DNA of 64,000 bases from contig NZ_CP119409.1 of the NCBI RefSeq assembly GCF_029223885.1, forward strand, positions 3,372,501 to 3,436,500, read 5' to 3'. How positions within the stretch are numbered: position 1 is the first letter of the stretch; each line of letters begins with the position of its first letter. Source of the DNA: Pararhizobium gei. GTDB taxonomy: Bacteria; Pseudomonadota; Alphaproteobacteria; Rhizobiales; Rhizobiaceae. This document shows, piece by piece, positions 1 to 8,716 of the stretch. The notes beneath the pieces are model-generated. The model worked only from the letters and a program-made list of their open reading frames with translations. It was not told where the DNA came from and did no database searches. A program made the position numbers and the translations under genes.

Positions 1-87
1 CTTGCACAGTTCGAAAAGGAACGCTCGCGCATCGACGAACTCTTGGCCAAGGACAATGGCGGCGCGGAACTGGCGGCGACACAGTAA
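1..87 (+). CDS. C-terminal tail of an unidentified protein (5' partial)
   Basis: Frame 1 is open from the window edge to a TAA at 85-87 and gives 28 residues ending in ELAATQ. The tail is charged and looks helical (EKERSRIDELLAKD), which suits the end of a soluble or coiled-coil protein. The gene continues outside the window, so the family cannot be named. About 210 bp without a clear gene separate it from ubiG. The frame could also be chance, but its position and composition suit a real gene end. Confidence 0.45.
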   Translation, partial: LAQFEKERSRIDELLAKDNGGAELAATQ

Positions 88-297
88 AAGATCGTCGGAG
101 CCGGAGACGGATGTCCCGCTCCTTGCAAAACGGTTACGAGAAGTTGCAACCGCAGCAAACCGTAAATCGCAATTCGATACGCCGACATTCGGCCGTTGCT
201 CGGAGCAGCGCCGATCGCCGCAGCCTCTGCCCGACCCTTGACTTTCGCCCCCCACCGTCCGACTTCCAGTGCGGACAAGTTTTACGGAGCAAATGCC

Positions 298-1044
298 ATG
301 AGCGACGCTGCCCGCAGTACAATCGATCAGGCGGAAATCGACCGGTTTTCGGCCATGGCCGCCGAGTGGTGGGATCCGAAAGGAAAATTCAGGCCGCTGC
401 ACAAGTTTAATCCGGTGCGGCTCGCCTATATCCGTGAGCACGTCTCGGACAATTTTAGTCGTGACGCCAAAGCGCCGCAGCCGCTGAAGGGTTTGCGCGT
501 TCTTGATATCGGTTGCGGTGGCGGGCTGCTGTCCGAGCCGATGGCCCGCATGGGGGCCGACGTCATCGGCGCAGACGCCTCGGAAAAAAACATCATGATC
601 GCCAAGGCTCATGCGGCTGGCAGCGGCGTCCCTGTTGATTACCGTGCCGTCACAGCAGAAGCACTGGCCGCGGCGGGCGAAACCTTCGACGTCGTTCTGA
701 ACATGGAAGTGGTCGAGCATGTCGCGGATGTCGAATTCTTCATGACGACCTGCGCGTCCATGGTCCGCCCCGGAGGGCTGATGTTCGTCGCCACCATCAA
801 CCGCACCCTGAAGGCCGCGGCCCTTGCGATCTTCGCTGCCGAAAACATCCTGCGTTGGCTGCCGCGCGGCACCCATCAATACGAGAAGCTGGTCCGACCG
901 CAGGAACTGGAAAAGCCGATCCATTCGAGCGGCATGCAGGTGACGGCTCGCACCGGTGTATTCTTCTCGCCGCTCTCCAACCAGTGGTGTCTGTCCAAGG
1001 ACATGGACGTCAACTACATGCTCGTTGCCAAACGGCCAGCATGA
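298..1044 (+). CDS. ubiG: Ubiquinone biosynthesis O-methyltransferase UbiG
   Basis: This 248-residue enzyme should carry out both SAM-dependent O-methylations in ubiquinone synthesis, acting at the cytoplasmic face of the inner membrane. The N-terminal [13 protein letters not shown] block is typical of UbiG. The SAM-binding motif [10 protein letters not shown], lies at about residues 68-76, and an acidic post-motif (GADAS) follows. The ATG at 298 is chosen because ACGGAG lies 8 bases upstream and the length then fits the family. The longer open frame from 196 reads through non-coding-looking sequence. The stop overlaps an upstream ATG of the next gene, so the two may be co-transcribed. Confidence 0.95.
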   Translation: MSDAARSTIDQAEIDRFSAMAAEWWDPKGKFRPLHKFNPVRLAYIREHVSDNFSRDAKAPQPLKGLRVLDIGCGGGLLSEPMARMGADVIGADASEKNIMIAKAHAAGSGVPVDYRAVTAEALAAAGETFDVVLNMEVVEHVADVEFFMTTCASMVRPGGLMFVATINRTLKAAALAIFAAENILRWLPRGTHQYEKLVRPQELEKPIHSSGMQVTARTGVFFSPLSNQWCLSKDMDVNYMLVAKRPA

Positions 1045-1070
1045 CCCCGGTCCATAGGAGGACGGATATC

Positions 1071-1982
1071 TTGACGGCACTGCCGCTGCAGACATTTTTC
1101 AACGCCAGCGCCCAGCCCGGGCAATCGGAACCGTTTCTCTATTCCGGTCTTTTCGAAGCCTCTGCGGCTACCGCTTTGGAGCATGATCATTTCGTCGTTG
1201 CCAGCGATGAAATCAACAGGCTCCAGATCTACAGGCGCGGTACCTCGGGCCCTGTCGGGTCGGTGCAGCTGAAAAAATTCATCGGCAGCCTCAAATCCGA
1301 CATCGAAGCCAGTGCTCGCATCGGCAGGCGCATCTACTGGATTACCTCCCATTCACGCAAGGACGGCAGCAAGGGCGGCGCCAAGAAACGCTCCGTTCTG
1401 TTTGCAACCAAAATTGGTGGCAAAGGCGGCCCTCCAAAACTGAGGGGCGTCGGTACGCCACACCGGAAACTGCGCAAAGCGATCCGAAACGCAACCGGGA
1501 TCGAACCGAGACACATCAACATCGAAGGCCTCGCCGACACGTCGGAGGGCATGCTGCTCATCGGTTTCCGCAGCCCCCTGGCGAGCAACGGCAACGCGCT
1601 CGTCCTTCCGCTGAAAAACCCGGCCGCTGTCACGCAAAAGGGCCGTTCCCCGCGTTTTGGTAAATTGCTTGAACTTGATCTGGGCGGCCTTGGCATCCGC
1701 AGCATCGACAGGCTCGACATGGCCGATGCCTCCTATCTGATCCTTGCCGGCCCGCAAACGGACGAAGGCGATCGTTTCGCGCTCTATTCCTGGACTGGCG
1801 GAACAGAAGCTCCGGTGCAAATCTCAGAACTTAAGATCAATGATTTCAAGGCGGAGGCTCTGGTTTTCTATCCGGAAAGCCGGACGATCCAGATCCTCAG
1901 CGATGACGGAACGGCAATGCATGACGATGAAAAAACCCCGGAACAGGAGCGCCGATTCCGCAGCATCGACATGCATTACTGA
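1071..1982 (+). CDS. DUF3616-type protein of unknown function
   Basis: A 303-residue soluble-looking protein that I place in the DUF3616 family from blocks such as IYWITSHSRKDG, the ARIGRRIYW segment and repeated beta-rich stretches resembling a propeller (inference). No catalytic motif is recognised. Two starts are possible: ATG at 1041, which overlaps the ubiG stop in ATGA style, and TTG at 1071, which has a near-perfect AGGAGG at 1056-1061 nine bases upstream. I prefer TTG 1071. The gene probably shares a transcript with ubiG and converges on the DUF1178 gene 31 bp away. Confidence 0.7.
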   Translation: MTALPLQTFFNASAQPGQSEPFLYSGLFEASAATALEHDHFVVASDEINRLQIYRRGTSGPVGSVQLKKFIGSLKSDIEASARIGRRIYWITSHSRKDGSKGGAKKRSVLFATKIGGKGGPPKLRGVGTPHRKLRKAIRNATGIEPRHINIEGLADTSEGMLLIGFRSPLASNGNALVLPLKNPAAVTQKGRSPRFGKLLELDLGGLGIRSIDRLDMADASYLILAGPQTDEGDRFALYSWTGGTEAPVQISELKINDFKAEALVFYPESRTIQILSDDGTAMHDDEKTPEQERRFRSIDMHY

Positions 1983-2013
1983 GGGAGGGCAAACTCTTCT
2001 GTGTCAGATGGGG

Positions 2014-2442
2014 TCAGTTGACATCGTCGGGCAGCACCGGCAGCGGTGCGATCTCGATACCCTCGTCAAGAAGCGACCGCACTTCGTCCACGGAGGCCTT
2101 GCCTATCAAGCCGCGTTGCTCGGCTTCGCCGTAATGGATCTTGCGGGCCTCTTCAGGAAACTTTTCGCCGACATCCACCGCGTTCTCGCGGATCGCCGTC
2201 ACCAGTTCCCGGATCTTTCCGATGGCTTCCTTGCGGGCCTTGTCCATCATGAGGACCTGGGACTCGTCGCGTTTCCGGCTGGTGGATACCGACGGCGCCA
2301 TCAGCTCTTTTCCGATTGCAGCGGAGCCGCAGACCGGGCAGGAGACCAAGCCCAGTTCGGCCTGGCGGTCGAAATCCGCACCGGAGGAAAACCAGCCCTC
2401 GAAGGCGTGGCCGGTGTCGCAGGACAGCGTGTATTTGATCAA
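2014..2442 (-). CDS. DUF1178 family protein
   Basis: A 142-residue protein starting MIKYTLSCDTGHAFEGWF, typical of the DUF1178 family. It carries two Cys pairs or singles (SCDTGH near residue 8 and CPVCG near residue 36) arranged like a rubredoxin-type zinc ribbon. Its function is unknown. Its start overlaps the stop of the upstream amidohydrolase by four bases (ATGA), so the two are translationally coupled, and the run continues back to grxC and comF. This order is frequent in rhizobia, which I know from the family rather than from the sequence. Confidence 0.85.
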   Translation of the reverse strand: MIKYTLSCDTGHAFEGWFSSGADFDRQAELGLVSCPVCGSAAIGKELMAPSVSTSRKRDESQVLMMDKARKEAIGKIRELVTAIRENAVDVGEKFPEEARKIHYGEAEQRGLIGKASVDEVRSLLDEGIEIAPLPVLPDDVN

Positions 2443-3296
2443 GCCGCCACACCTCCGGCGGCAGACAACGGCACTTCATCCAGCGAAAAAACGCGACCGT
2501 TCTTCAGGTTGGGAATTTTGCCCCGTGCCGCCGCAACGGCAGCGACATTGATGTCGGCGACAATGATGCCCTCGCCGGTTCCGCCGGCAGAAGCAAGCAC
2601 CGCGCCCCAGGGGTCGATGATCATCGAATGACCATAGGTCTCCCGGCCATCCTCATGCAGCCCGGCCTGTGCGGCAGCGATGACGAACATGCCGTTCTCG
2701 ATTGCCCTCGCCCGAAGCAGCACGGCCCAATGCGCCTCACCTGTCTGGCGCGTAAAGGCCGCGGGCACGGACATGATCTCGGCCCCGGCCTGGGCCTGCA
2801 TACGGAAAAGATCCGGAAAACGAATATCGTAGCAGATGGCGCAGCCAAGCTTTCCGAACGGAAGGTTGATCAGGCGCGCCGTAGCCCCCGGCGTATAGGC
2901 GGAGCTTTCGCGCCAGCTCTCGCCATTGTCGAGATCGACATCGAACATATGGATCTTGTCATAATGCGAGATCTTGCCGCCGTCCGGACCGAACAGAAAG
3001 CCGCGATTGGCCATCTTGCCGTCTGCGAGACCGATCGCCGTTGAACCGACATGAAGATAAATGCGCAGTTCGGACGCCAGTTCCGACGCCATCCTGACGA
3101 TAACGTCGTTTTCCTCGTCCCGTAAATTGGCTTTCATAGCAGCACGGTCGCGCTGCAGGGCGCCGGTCATTTCCGGAGTCTGAATGTAAATGGCCCCATG
3201 GCCCGCGGCTTCGCGCACGAGCCTGTCCATTGCCTCGGCATTGCGCTGGGGCTCGACACCCGAGCACATCTGGACGGCAGCAGCTTTGAACGTCAT
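2439..3296 (-). CDS. Carbon-nitrogen hydrolase (nitrilase superfamily, Nit1-like)
   Basis: A 285-residue amidase of the nitrilase superfamily. The Glu-Lys-Cys triad is visible: E42 in QTPEM, K114 in HYDKIHMFD and C155 in CAICYDIRFPD. The CYDIRFP signature suggests the Nit/omega-amidase branch, which hydrolyses deaminated glutathione or similar short omega-amides (family knowledge). It lies 11 bp downstream of grxC, which suits a glutathione-related role (inference). A GAGGAG-type ribosome site precedes the ATG at 3296. The exact substrate cannot be read from sequence. Confidence 0.88.
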   Translation of the reverse strand: MTFKAAAVQMCSGVEPQRNAEAMDRLVREAAGHGAIYIQTPEMTGALQRDRAAMKANLRDEENDVIVRMASELASELRIYLHVGSTAIGLADGKMANRGFLFGPDGGKISHYDKIHMFDVDLDNGESWRESSAYTPGATARLINLPFGKLGCAICYDIRFPDLFRMQAQAGAEIMSVPAAFTRQTGEAHWAVLLRARAIENGMFVIAAAQAGLHEDGRETYGHSMIIDPWGAVLASAGGTGEGIIVADINVAAVAAARGKIPNLKNGRVFSLDEVPLSAAGGVAA

Positions 3297-3307
3297 CGCA
3301 GATCTCC

Positions 3308-3565
3308 TCAGGCGGCAAGCATTGCGTCCAGTTTGCCGGCACGATCCAGCGCGTGAAGGTCGTCGCAGCCTCCGACATGGACATCGCCGATAAAAATCTG
3401 CGGAAAGGTGGTTCCACCGTTCGAGCGGCTGATCATCTGCTGGCGCAGTTCAGGCGCATAGGTCGCGTCATGCTCCTCGTATTGCGCTCCTTTGGAGTCC
3501 AGAAGCTTCTTCGCAGCCGAGCAATAGCCGCAAAACTGACGGGTATAGATGACCACAGAAACCAT
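3308..3565 (-). CDS. grxC: Glutaredoxin 3 (GrxC)
   Basis: An 85-residue dithiol glutaredoxin that reduces disulfides using glutathione in the cytoplasm. The active site CGYC sits at residues 12-15, after the MVSVVIYTRQF strand. The glutathione-binding TFPQIFIG (cis-Pro) and GGCDDL motifs follow in the usual order. The open frame extends 17 codons further upstream, but those codons overlap the comF end, and the ATG at 3565 gives the normal family length. The gene lies inside the comF-grxC-amidohydrolase-DUF1178 run. Confidence 0.95.
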   Translation of the reverse strand: MVSVVIYTRQFCGYCSAAKKLLDSKGAQYEEHDATYAPELRQQMISRSNGGTTFPQIFIGDVHVGGCDDLHALDRAGKLDAMLAA

Positions 3566-3612
3566 GATATCGACCTGCTTCTCGGCCGGCCCTTTGCCGG
3601 CGCCCATGCCCT

Positions 3613-4389
3613 TCATATAGGACCGGATATCGCTCTTGCAAAGGTCAAAACCGTGACCTCGACGGCCCCTGCCTTCTTCAAGGCCCGGGTCGCAGCCGAA
3701 ACCGTCGCTCCTGTCGTGTAGACATCGTCGACCAGAACAAGCCGTTTGCCAAATACCTCAGCCTTGCCCGTTTCCGTTACGGCAAAGGCCCCGCGCACAT
3801 TGTCTTCGCGCGCCGTCGCGCCCAGCCCGACTTGCTGCATCGTTCGCTTGGTGCGGATAAGACCCGTCGCCAGAAAAGGTTTGCCGGAGAGACGGGCGAT
3901 GGCGCGTGCAAGTTCGGCCGATTGGTTGAAACGGCGCCGCCAAAGCCGCGTGGCATGCAGCGGAACCGCGATGATCGCGTCCGAAGCCGCAACCCTGCCG
4001 TCGCTTGCCCGGATCATCCAGCCGGCCATCATGGGCGCGAGGTCCGTGCGATCGCTGTATTTCAGGCCATGCACCAAGGACTTAGCGATGGTCTCATGAA
4101 TGACCGCGGATCGCAGCCTGTCGAATACCGGTGGATGGGCAATGGCGTCGGCACAGAGAATGCCCGTCCCGAGATCATGTGAGAATGGCAGGCCAAGCAC
4201 TTCGCAATAGGGTCGCTCAATTTGCCGCAAACTTGCCCAGCAGGCCGGGCAGGTTGCGTAATGTTCGCCGACCATGCGTCCACATGCGCTGCAAACCGGC
4301 GGATAGACAACATCGACCGCTGCGGCCCACAGATTGTGCAGCCTGCTCACGAGCCTCCAACCTGGATTTTCTGACCTGTTCCCTTGCAT
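3613..4389 (-). CDS. comF: ComF family phosphoribosyltransferase-like protein
   Basis: A 258-residue ComF/GntX-type protein. Two Cys pairs near the N terminus (CSACG and CPACW) form the family's zinc finger. A PRPP-type motif, VLVDDVYTTGAT, lies near the C terminus. ComF proteins are linked to DNA uptake in competent bacteria, but their biochemical role in non-competent proteobacteria is unsettled. The gene heads the minus-strand run, and its start lies only 57 bp from the divergent methyltransferase start, so both promoters must lie in or near 4390-4446. Confidence 0.88.
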   Translation of the reverse strand: MQGNRSENPGWRLVSRLHNLWAAAVDVVYPPVCSACGRMVGEHYATCPACWASLRQIERPYCEVLGLPFSHDLGTGILCADAIAHPPVFDRLRSAVIHETIAKSLVHGLKYSDRTDLAPMMAGWMIRASDGRVAASDAIIAVPLHATRLWRRRFNQSAELARAIARLSGKPFLATGLIRTKRTMQQVGLGATAREDNVRGAFAVTETGKAEVFGKRLVLVDDVYTTGATVSAATRALKKAGAVEVTVLTFARAISGPI

Positions 4390-4446
4390 AAGATTGACTT
4401 TACTGCCAGCCAGGCGTCATTGCGACGAGAATCTTGGAGAGCTACC

Positions 4447-5334
4447 ATGGATATCGTTTTCGACCAGGCGCTGATAGAGGCGCGCCGCAAAAGGGCGCTT
4501 CTCCACGGTGATCCGAAAGCGCAGTTTCTTCTCGAAATCGCCGCCCGGGAAATTGCCGAGCGACTGAGCGTTGTCGAGCGTCATTTCGAAAAGGCCGTCG
4601 AACTCCACGGATATACGGGCCTGACAGCGGCATTGCTGGCACAAACAGGCAAGGTTTCCGAAATCGTCCGGATTGAAACGGACGATGACTTCGCCAAAGA
4701 AAAAGACACGCTGACTGCAGCTTCGCTCGAAACCGTGCCGCTGCCGCCGCAATCGGTCAATCTTATCGTCTCGCCGCTGTCGCTGCATCTGACGAACGAC
4801 ACGCCCGGCGTCTTCATTCAGGTGCGCCGTGCCCTGAAGCCGGACGGCCTGTTTCTCGCGGCGATACCGGGCACCGGCACGCTTCAGGAACTGAGGGAAG
4901 TGTTGCTTCAGGCCGAAAGCGAGATTTCAGGCGGCGCCAGCCCCCGCGTCATCCCCTTCGCGGATGTTCGCGACATAGGCGCATTGCTGCAGCGTGCCGG
5001 CTTTACCCTGCCAGTGGCCGACACCGAGACCTATACCGTTCGCTACGATTCGCTTTTTGGCCTGATGAGAGATCTGAGAGCGATGGGCATGACCAATCCG
5101 CTGGCGGCGCGCAGCCGGGCTCCTGTTGACCGGAAATTTTTCGTTCGCGCCGCCCAACTCTACGCCGAGCGGTTTTCTGACCCGGACGGCCGAATCCGTG
5201 CAACGTTCTCAATCATCTATATCTCGGGCTGGGCGCCACATGAAAGCCAGCAGAAGCCTTTGAAGCCCGGTTCGGCGAAACAGAGGCTGTCGGATGCACT
5301 CCGCACGAACGAGCGACAGCTCAAGGAAAACTGA
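4447..5334 (+). CDS. SAM-dependent methyltransferase, BioC/NDUFAF5-like
   Basis: A 295-residue class I methyltransferase. Middle blocks such as LIVSPLSLHLTNDTPGVF and RRALKPDGLFLAAIPG match the BioC-like family that includes the mitochondrial complex I assembly factor NDUFAF5. The canonical glycine-rich motif I is degenerate here (VELHGYTGLTA instead of DxGxGxG), as is common in this branch. The likely role is protein arginine hydroxylation or methylation in respiratory complex assembly (inference). The ATG at 4447 is preceded by a GGAGAG-type site. Confidence 0.75.
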   Translation: MDIVFDQALIEARRKRALLHGDPKAQFLLEIAAREIAERLSVVERHFEKAVELHGYTGLTAALLAQTGKVSEIVRIETDDDFAKEKDTLTAASLETVPLPPQSVNLIVSPLSLHLTNDTPGVFIQVRRALKPDGLFLAAIPGTGTLQELREVLLQAESEISGGASPRVIPFADVRDIGALLQRAGFTLPVADTETYTVRYDSLFGLMRDLRAMGMTNPLAARSRAPVDRKFFVRAAQLYAERFSDPDGRIRATFSIIYISGWAPHESQQKPLKPGSAKQRLSDALRTNERQLKEN

Positions 5335-5335
5335 T

Positions 5336-5512
5336 TTACGTCCCTGCGCCCTGCATTGCTGCCGTAATCGTCTCAAAAACGATGAGCAGTTCGTCCGAGA
5401 AGTTCGAGAGACCGGATATCATCGCAACGGAAATGAGCCCAGCGAGCAGGCCGTACTCCACTGCGGTTGCGCCGGAAACGTCAGAAAAAAACCGAAACGA
5501 AAATATCTTCAT
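5336..5512 (-). CDS. Flp family type IVb pilin
   Basis: A 58-residue prepilin. A short basic leader (MKIFSFRFFSDVSG) is followed by the ATAVEYGLLAGLI segment, which is the type IVb cleavage context with Glu at +5 of the mature protein. A single hydrophobic helix follows. The ATG at 5512 has GGGAG just upstream, and the longer open frame is not pilin-like. No tad/cpa assembly genes are nearby, so this is an orphan pilin copy that would depend on a secretion system elsewhere. Confidence 0.85.
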   Translation of the reverse strand: MKIFSFRFFSDVSGATAVEYGLLAGLISVAMISGLSNFSDELLIVFETITAAMQGAGT

Positions 5513-5632
5513 GCGCTCCCAGCCTTGCTTCCCGTGCATTGCCCGGACATACCGGTCCGCGGGATACACATTATGATATCGAGCCTTTAAGGCTGGGGCC
5601 GGCAGCGCGCGCGGTAAAGTCGCCGCCACGCG

Positions 5633-5953
5633 TCAGCAACCGCTCCTGCTCCCGTCTCCATCGATGATGCAAACCGCCCCCGGCATCTCCTGCAGCACAC
5701 TGCGGCGGACCGTATAGCGCTTGCTGGTGTTGCCGTTCGGAATGGAGCCGGTCGTAATGTTGTCATAGTCGATCGGCGCATCGGCAAGAACCTTGTTCTC
5801 GGTCTTTGACGCCAGCATGGGTGTCAAAATGAGAGTGAGAGCGATGACGGCAGTTCCAAACAACAGCGATAGATTGAGTACGCCGGTCCGGCGGCTCTGG
5901 CCGGTCGCCAAATCCTTGTCCTGAACCGTTCTCCAGAAATCGTCATCCACCAT
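5633..5953 (-). CDS. Hypothetical single-pass membrane protein
   Basis: A 106-residue protein with one clear transmembrane helix near residues 27-47 (LNLSLLFGTAVIALTLILTP). Its C-terminal part is polar and ends in a Cys. The second Cys (VCIIDGDGS) suggests a periplasmic disulfide (inference). ATG 5953 is preferred because GAGAGG lies upstream, while the first possible start is 15 codons earlier. It reads in the same direction as the Flp pilin gene 120 bp downstream, so a surface or envelope role is possible, but no family is recognised. Confidence 0.6.
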   Translation of the reverse strand: MVDDDFWRTVQDKDLATGQSRRTGVLNLSLLFGTAVIALTLILTPMLASKTENKVLADAPIDYDNITTGSIPNGNTSKRYTVRRSVLQEMPGAVCIIDGDGSRSGC

Positions 5954-6101
5954 GTCTGCCTCTCGAATGCCTGCGCCAACCGGAACGGCGGCGGTCACCG
6001 CCCTGTCAGCGCCGATACAAAACCGGCGTTCCCACGGGAATTATCGTGAATCTGCACGCCAGCGCATAACCAAGCCCGATTTTGAACGAGGGTGATAAAT
6101 G

Positions 6102-6120
6102 TTCGATTAATAAAATCGAA
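6102..6120. repeat. Seven-bp inverted repeat downstream of mutT
   Basis: TTCGATT and AATCGAA form a perfect 7-bp stem with a 5-base loop, placed 16 bp beyond the mutT stop. It is AT-rich and lacks a clean U-tract on the mutT strand, so it is a weak terminator candidate. It could also be a protein-binding palindrome. Confidence 0.4.
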
Positions 6121-6135
6121 ATTTTCCCGTGTAGC

Positions 6136-6549
6136 TCACAGCAAATCGATCAAATACGGGATGAGCGGCTCGTCTGCCGGGGGCATCGGATAATCGCGCA
6201 GGGCCTTGGGCCGGACCCATTTGATGGCCTGCCCTTCACAGCCATGAGCCACGCCTTCATAACGCCGGCAAACATACAGCGGCATCAGCAGGTGGAATGT
6301 TTCGTAAGTATGGCTGGCAAAGGTCAGGGGCGCGAGACAGGCCACTTTCGTCTGGATTCCAAGTTCTTCGTCCAGTTCCCGGATCAGCGTCTCCTCCGGC
6401 GTCTCGCCCGGCTCGACCTTGCCGCCTGGAAACTCCCAGAGCCCGGCCAGCGATTTTCCTTCGGGGCGTTGCGCCAGCAGAATGCGGCCATCGCCATCGA
6501 CCAGCGCGCAGGCGGCGACCAGCAGGATCTTCCGGCTTGCTGCTTCCAT
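6136..6549 (-). CDS. mutT: 8-oxo-dGTP diphosphatase, MutT-type Nudix hydrolase
   Basis: A 137-residue Nudix enzyme. The Nudix box begins at about residue 42 (PGGKVEPGET) and continues with the catalytic helix RELDEELGI. The LAQRPEGKSLAGLWEFPGG lead-in is typical of MutT, which removes 8-oxo-dGTP and prevents A:T to C:G mutations. The ATG at 6549 overlaps the stop of the GNAT gene (TGATG), implying translational coupling. A GTG at 6558 is an alternative start. Confidence 0.9.
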   Translation of the reverse strand: MEAASRKILLVAACALVDGDGRILLAQRPEGKSLAGLWEFPGGKVEPGETPEETLIRELDEELGIQTKVACLAPLTFASHTYETFHLLMPLYVCRRYEGVAHGCEGQAIKWVRPKALRDYPMPPADEPLIPYLIDLL

Positions 6550-7349
6550 CACTTGCACGGCCTTCTGTAGCAGTAGCGGTAAACGTCGCGAAACCCGAAT
6601 TTGCGGTAAAGCGCAATGGCTGGCTCGTTTGCGGCCTCAACCGCCAACCAGCCCGTCCGCGCGCCGCGAAGCCTCGCCCAGCGAAGCGAAGCATTGACGA
6701 TCGCCGCACCGACTCCCTTCCGCCGAACCTGCGGTGAAACAGCAAGCTGCAGGATACCGGCAAGATCATTGTCCTGCACGGCAAGTGACACGGCAATCGG
6801 CCCCAGTTCCTGATCCTCGAACAGAAACAGTCCGCATTCAGGCTTGATAGCATTGATGACTTCGGCAAGACCCGCCTTCTGATCGGGGCTTTCTCCCGAT
6901 ATCTTCAAGCGCGCATCCACGAAGCGGCCGACATCTCGCAAGGGCAGATGTTCGATCGCCTCGGTCGTATCGTTCGGTGGAATATCCGCCATCATCACGA
7001 TAGACTCGGAAAGGGACAGCCAGCCCTGCCTGTCCATGAGATCGATAAGCTGTGGCGGCGTCAGGGGCGTCTGCCGCACCGTTAACGGCAGGTCGTATTC
7101 GGTAAAACGCCGGGCGGCCTTCTCGATCCGGGATTCAACGTCGCGGTAATCGGAAGGGTCAAGCGGATTGAGCGAGTTCAGCCGTTTGGACGCATGCCCC
7201 GCCGTCAGCCGAATGAGCCAGCTTCCATCATACTGAACAGAGGTCGCAGGCCAGGCGCGAAAGGCGACCGCTTCGAGGCGGCGAACATTCGGCAGGTCGG
7301 CCTTCAGGATTCCATTCCGCACGTTGATGTCAGCTCCGGTAGTCGCCAT
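6549..7349 (-). CDS. GNAT family N-acetyltransferase
   Basis: A 266-residue protein. Its C-terminal half is a GNAT domain with the acetyl-CoA motif [10 protein letters not shown] (Q/RxxGxG/A) followed by [14 protein letters not shown], the usual motif B end. The N-terminal half is a divergent extra domain. The ATG at 7349 overlaps the argJ end by 20 bp in another frame. Placement right after argJ, an N-acetylglutamate enzyme, is conserved in rhizobia as far as I know. The acceptor cannot be inferred. Confidence 0.85.
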   Translation of the reverse strand: MATTGADINVRNGILKADLPNVRRLEAVAFRAWPATSVQYDGSWLIRLTAGHASKRLNSLNPLDPSDYRDVESRIEKAARRFTEYDLPLTVRQTPLTPPQLIDLMDRQGWLSLSESIVMMADIPPNDTTEAIEHLPLRDVGRFVDARLKISGESPDQKAGLAEVINAIKPECGLFLFEDQELGPIAVSLAVQDNDLAGILQLAVSPQVRRKGVGAAIVNASLRWARLRGARTGWLAVEAANEPAIALYRKFGFRDVYRYCYRRPCK

Positions 7350-8571
7350 TGATTTCGACATATTCCTTGGTCAGGTCGCATGTATAGACCGTCGCCCGGC
7401 CTGCACCGAGCCCGATTTCGACACGGATTGCGATGTCTTCCTCTTTCATCACGGCAGACGCCGCGTCTTCCGAGTAGGACGGATCGCGCTCCCCTTCGAA
7501 GGCAACACGGATATTGCCGAACCAGATCGCCAGCCGGTCCCGGTCGGCCATCTCGCCCGACTTGCCGACAGCCATGACGACGCGGCCCCAATTGGCGTCT
7601 TCCCCTGCAACCGCCGTCTTGACCAATGGCGAATTGGCGATCGACAGGGCAATGCGCTTGGCGGCCTCATCGCTTTCCGCGCCTTCGACGGTGACCGCCA
7701 CCATCTTGCGGCCTCCCTCGCCGTCCCGCACAACCTGGAGCGCCAGATCATGTAACAGGTCGTTCAGGGCCAGACGGAAACCGGCAAGGACCGGATCGGC
7801 CGCATCGACGACCTTCTTCTGGCCGTCCTCGGCCGCTGCCGCCGTCGCAAAAAGAAGAAGCGTATCGGATGTCGAGGTGTCGCTGTCGACCGTGACAGAA
7901 TTGAAGCTGGGGCCGGTCCCTTCGGACAAGAGCACCTGTAGCGCGTCAGGCGCGATATCGGCATCCGTGACGACGAAGGACAGCATCGTCGCCATATCCG
8001 GCGCGATCATGCCCGCGCCCTTTGCGATGCCATTTATGATGACGCTTACACCACCGATGTCTGCGCTGCGTGTGGCAACCTTGGGATAGGTATCGGTGGT
8101 CATGATGGCCTTGGCGGCTTCGAACCAGAAATCGCCGGTAGCATTCCGGGTCATGTCTCCGAGGACGCCAGCGAATTTGGTGGCGTCCAACGGTTCGCCG
8201 ATCACCCCGGTCGAGGCCAGAAACACTTCGTCCGTGGCACAGCCGACCGCCTGAGCAGCGGACTGCGCCGTCAGTTCCGTCGCCGCCCTGCCCTTCTTGC
8301 CGGTGAAAGCATTCGCATTGCCGGAATTGACGACGACGGCGCGGGCTACGCCGTTCGACAGGTTCTGGCGGCAGAAATCGACGGGCGCGGACGGGCAACG
8401 CGAGCGCGTGAAAACACCGGCGACCGCAGCCGGCTCGTCGAAGACCATCAGCAGCACATCCGTGCGGTTCTTGTACTTGATGCCAGCGGCGGCCGTTGCC
8501 ATGCGCACGCCGCGCACCGGCGGCATATCGACAAAGGATTTCGGGGCGAGCGGCGAAATGGAACCGGACAT
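7330..8571 (-). CDS. argJ: Bifunctional glutamate N-acetyltransferase/amino-acid acetyltransferase ArgJ
   Basis: A 413-residue ornithine acetyltransferase of arginine biosynthesis that recycles acetyl groups from N-acetylornithine to glutamate. The self-cleavage and nucleophile site is at about T195 in [14 protein letters not shown]. The oxyanion pair TG lies near 121-122 (STGVIGE), and the [11 protein letters not shown] substrate block lies near 81-91. ATG 8571 is chosen over the slightly longer frame. It lies downstream of ppiC, separated by hairpins that should partly terminate ppiC transcripts. Confidence 0.96.
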   Translation of the reverse strand: MSGSISPLAPKSFVDMPPVRGVRMATAAAGIKYKNRTDVLLMVFDEPAAVAGVFTRSRCPSAPVDFCRQNLSNGVARAVVVNSGNANAFTGKKGRAATELTAQSAAQAVGCATDEVFLASTGVIGEPLDATKFAGVLGDMTRNATGDFWFEAAKAIMTTDTYPKVATRSADIGGVSVIINGIAKGAGMIAPDMATMLSFVVTDADIAPDALQVLLSEGTGPSFNSVTVDSDTSTSDTLLLFATAAAAEDGQKKVVDAADPVLAGFRLALNDLLHDLALQVVRDGEGGRKMVAVTVEGAESDEAAKRIALSIANSPLVKTAVAGEDANWGRVVMAVGKSGEMADRDRLAIWFGNIRVAFEGERDPSYSEDAASAVMKEEDIAIRVEIGLGAGRATVYTCDLTKEYVEINGDYRS

Positions 8572-8583
8572 GATCAACCTGCG

Positions 8584-8610
8584 CAAACAAAAAGCCCGGA
8601 ATGCGGGCCA
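8584..8610 (-). terminator. Rho-independent terminator-like hairpin between ppiC and argJ
   Basis: On the minus strand GCCCG, a CATTC loop and CGGGC are followed directly by TTTTTG. This lies downstream of ppiC and only about 15 bp before the argJ start, so it could also act as an attenuator in the argJ leader. Confidence 0.5.
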
Positions 8611-8616
8611 AAACGA

Positions 8617-8646
8617 AATCCCGAAGAGCTTTCAGCTCCCGGGATT
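8617..8646. repeat. Strong two-part inverted repeat in the argJ leader
   Basis: AATCCCG pairs with CGGGATT, and inside that GAGCT pairs with AGCTC around a TTC loop. The near-continuous stem is 12 bp long. It sits just upstream of the terminator-like hairpin and forms with it a double hairpin between ppiC and argJ. Confidence 0.55.
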
Positions 8647-8716
8647 CCGGACAATCTTGGCTTCATCTTGAACCACAAAGACATGACCGCTCCAAGACGA
8701 GCGATCCGTCAGGCCC

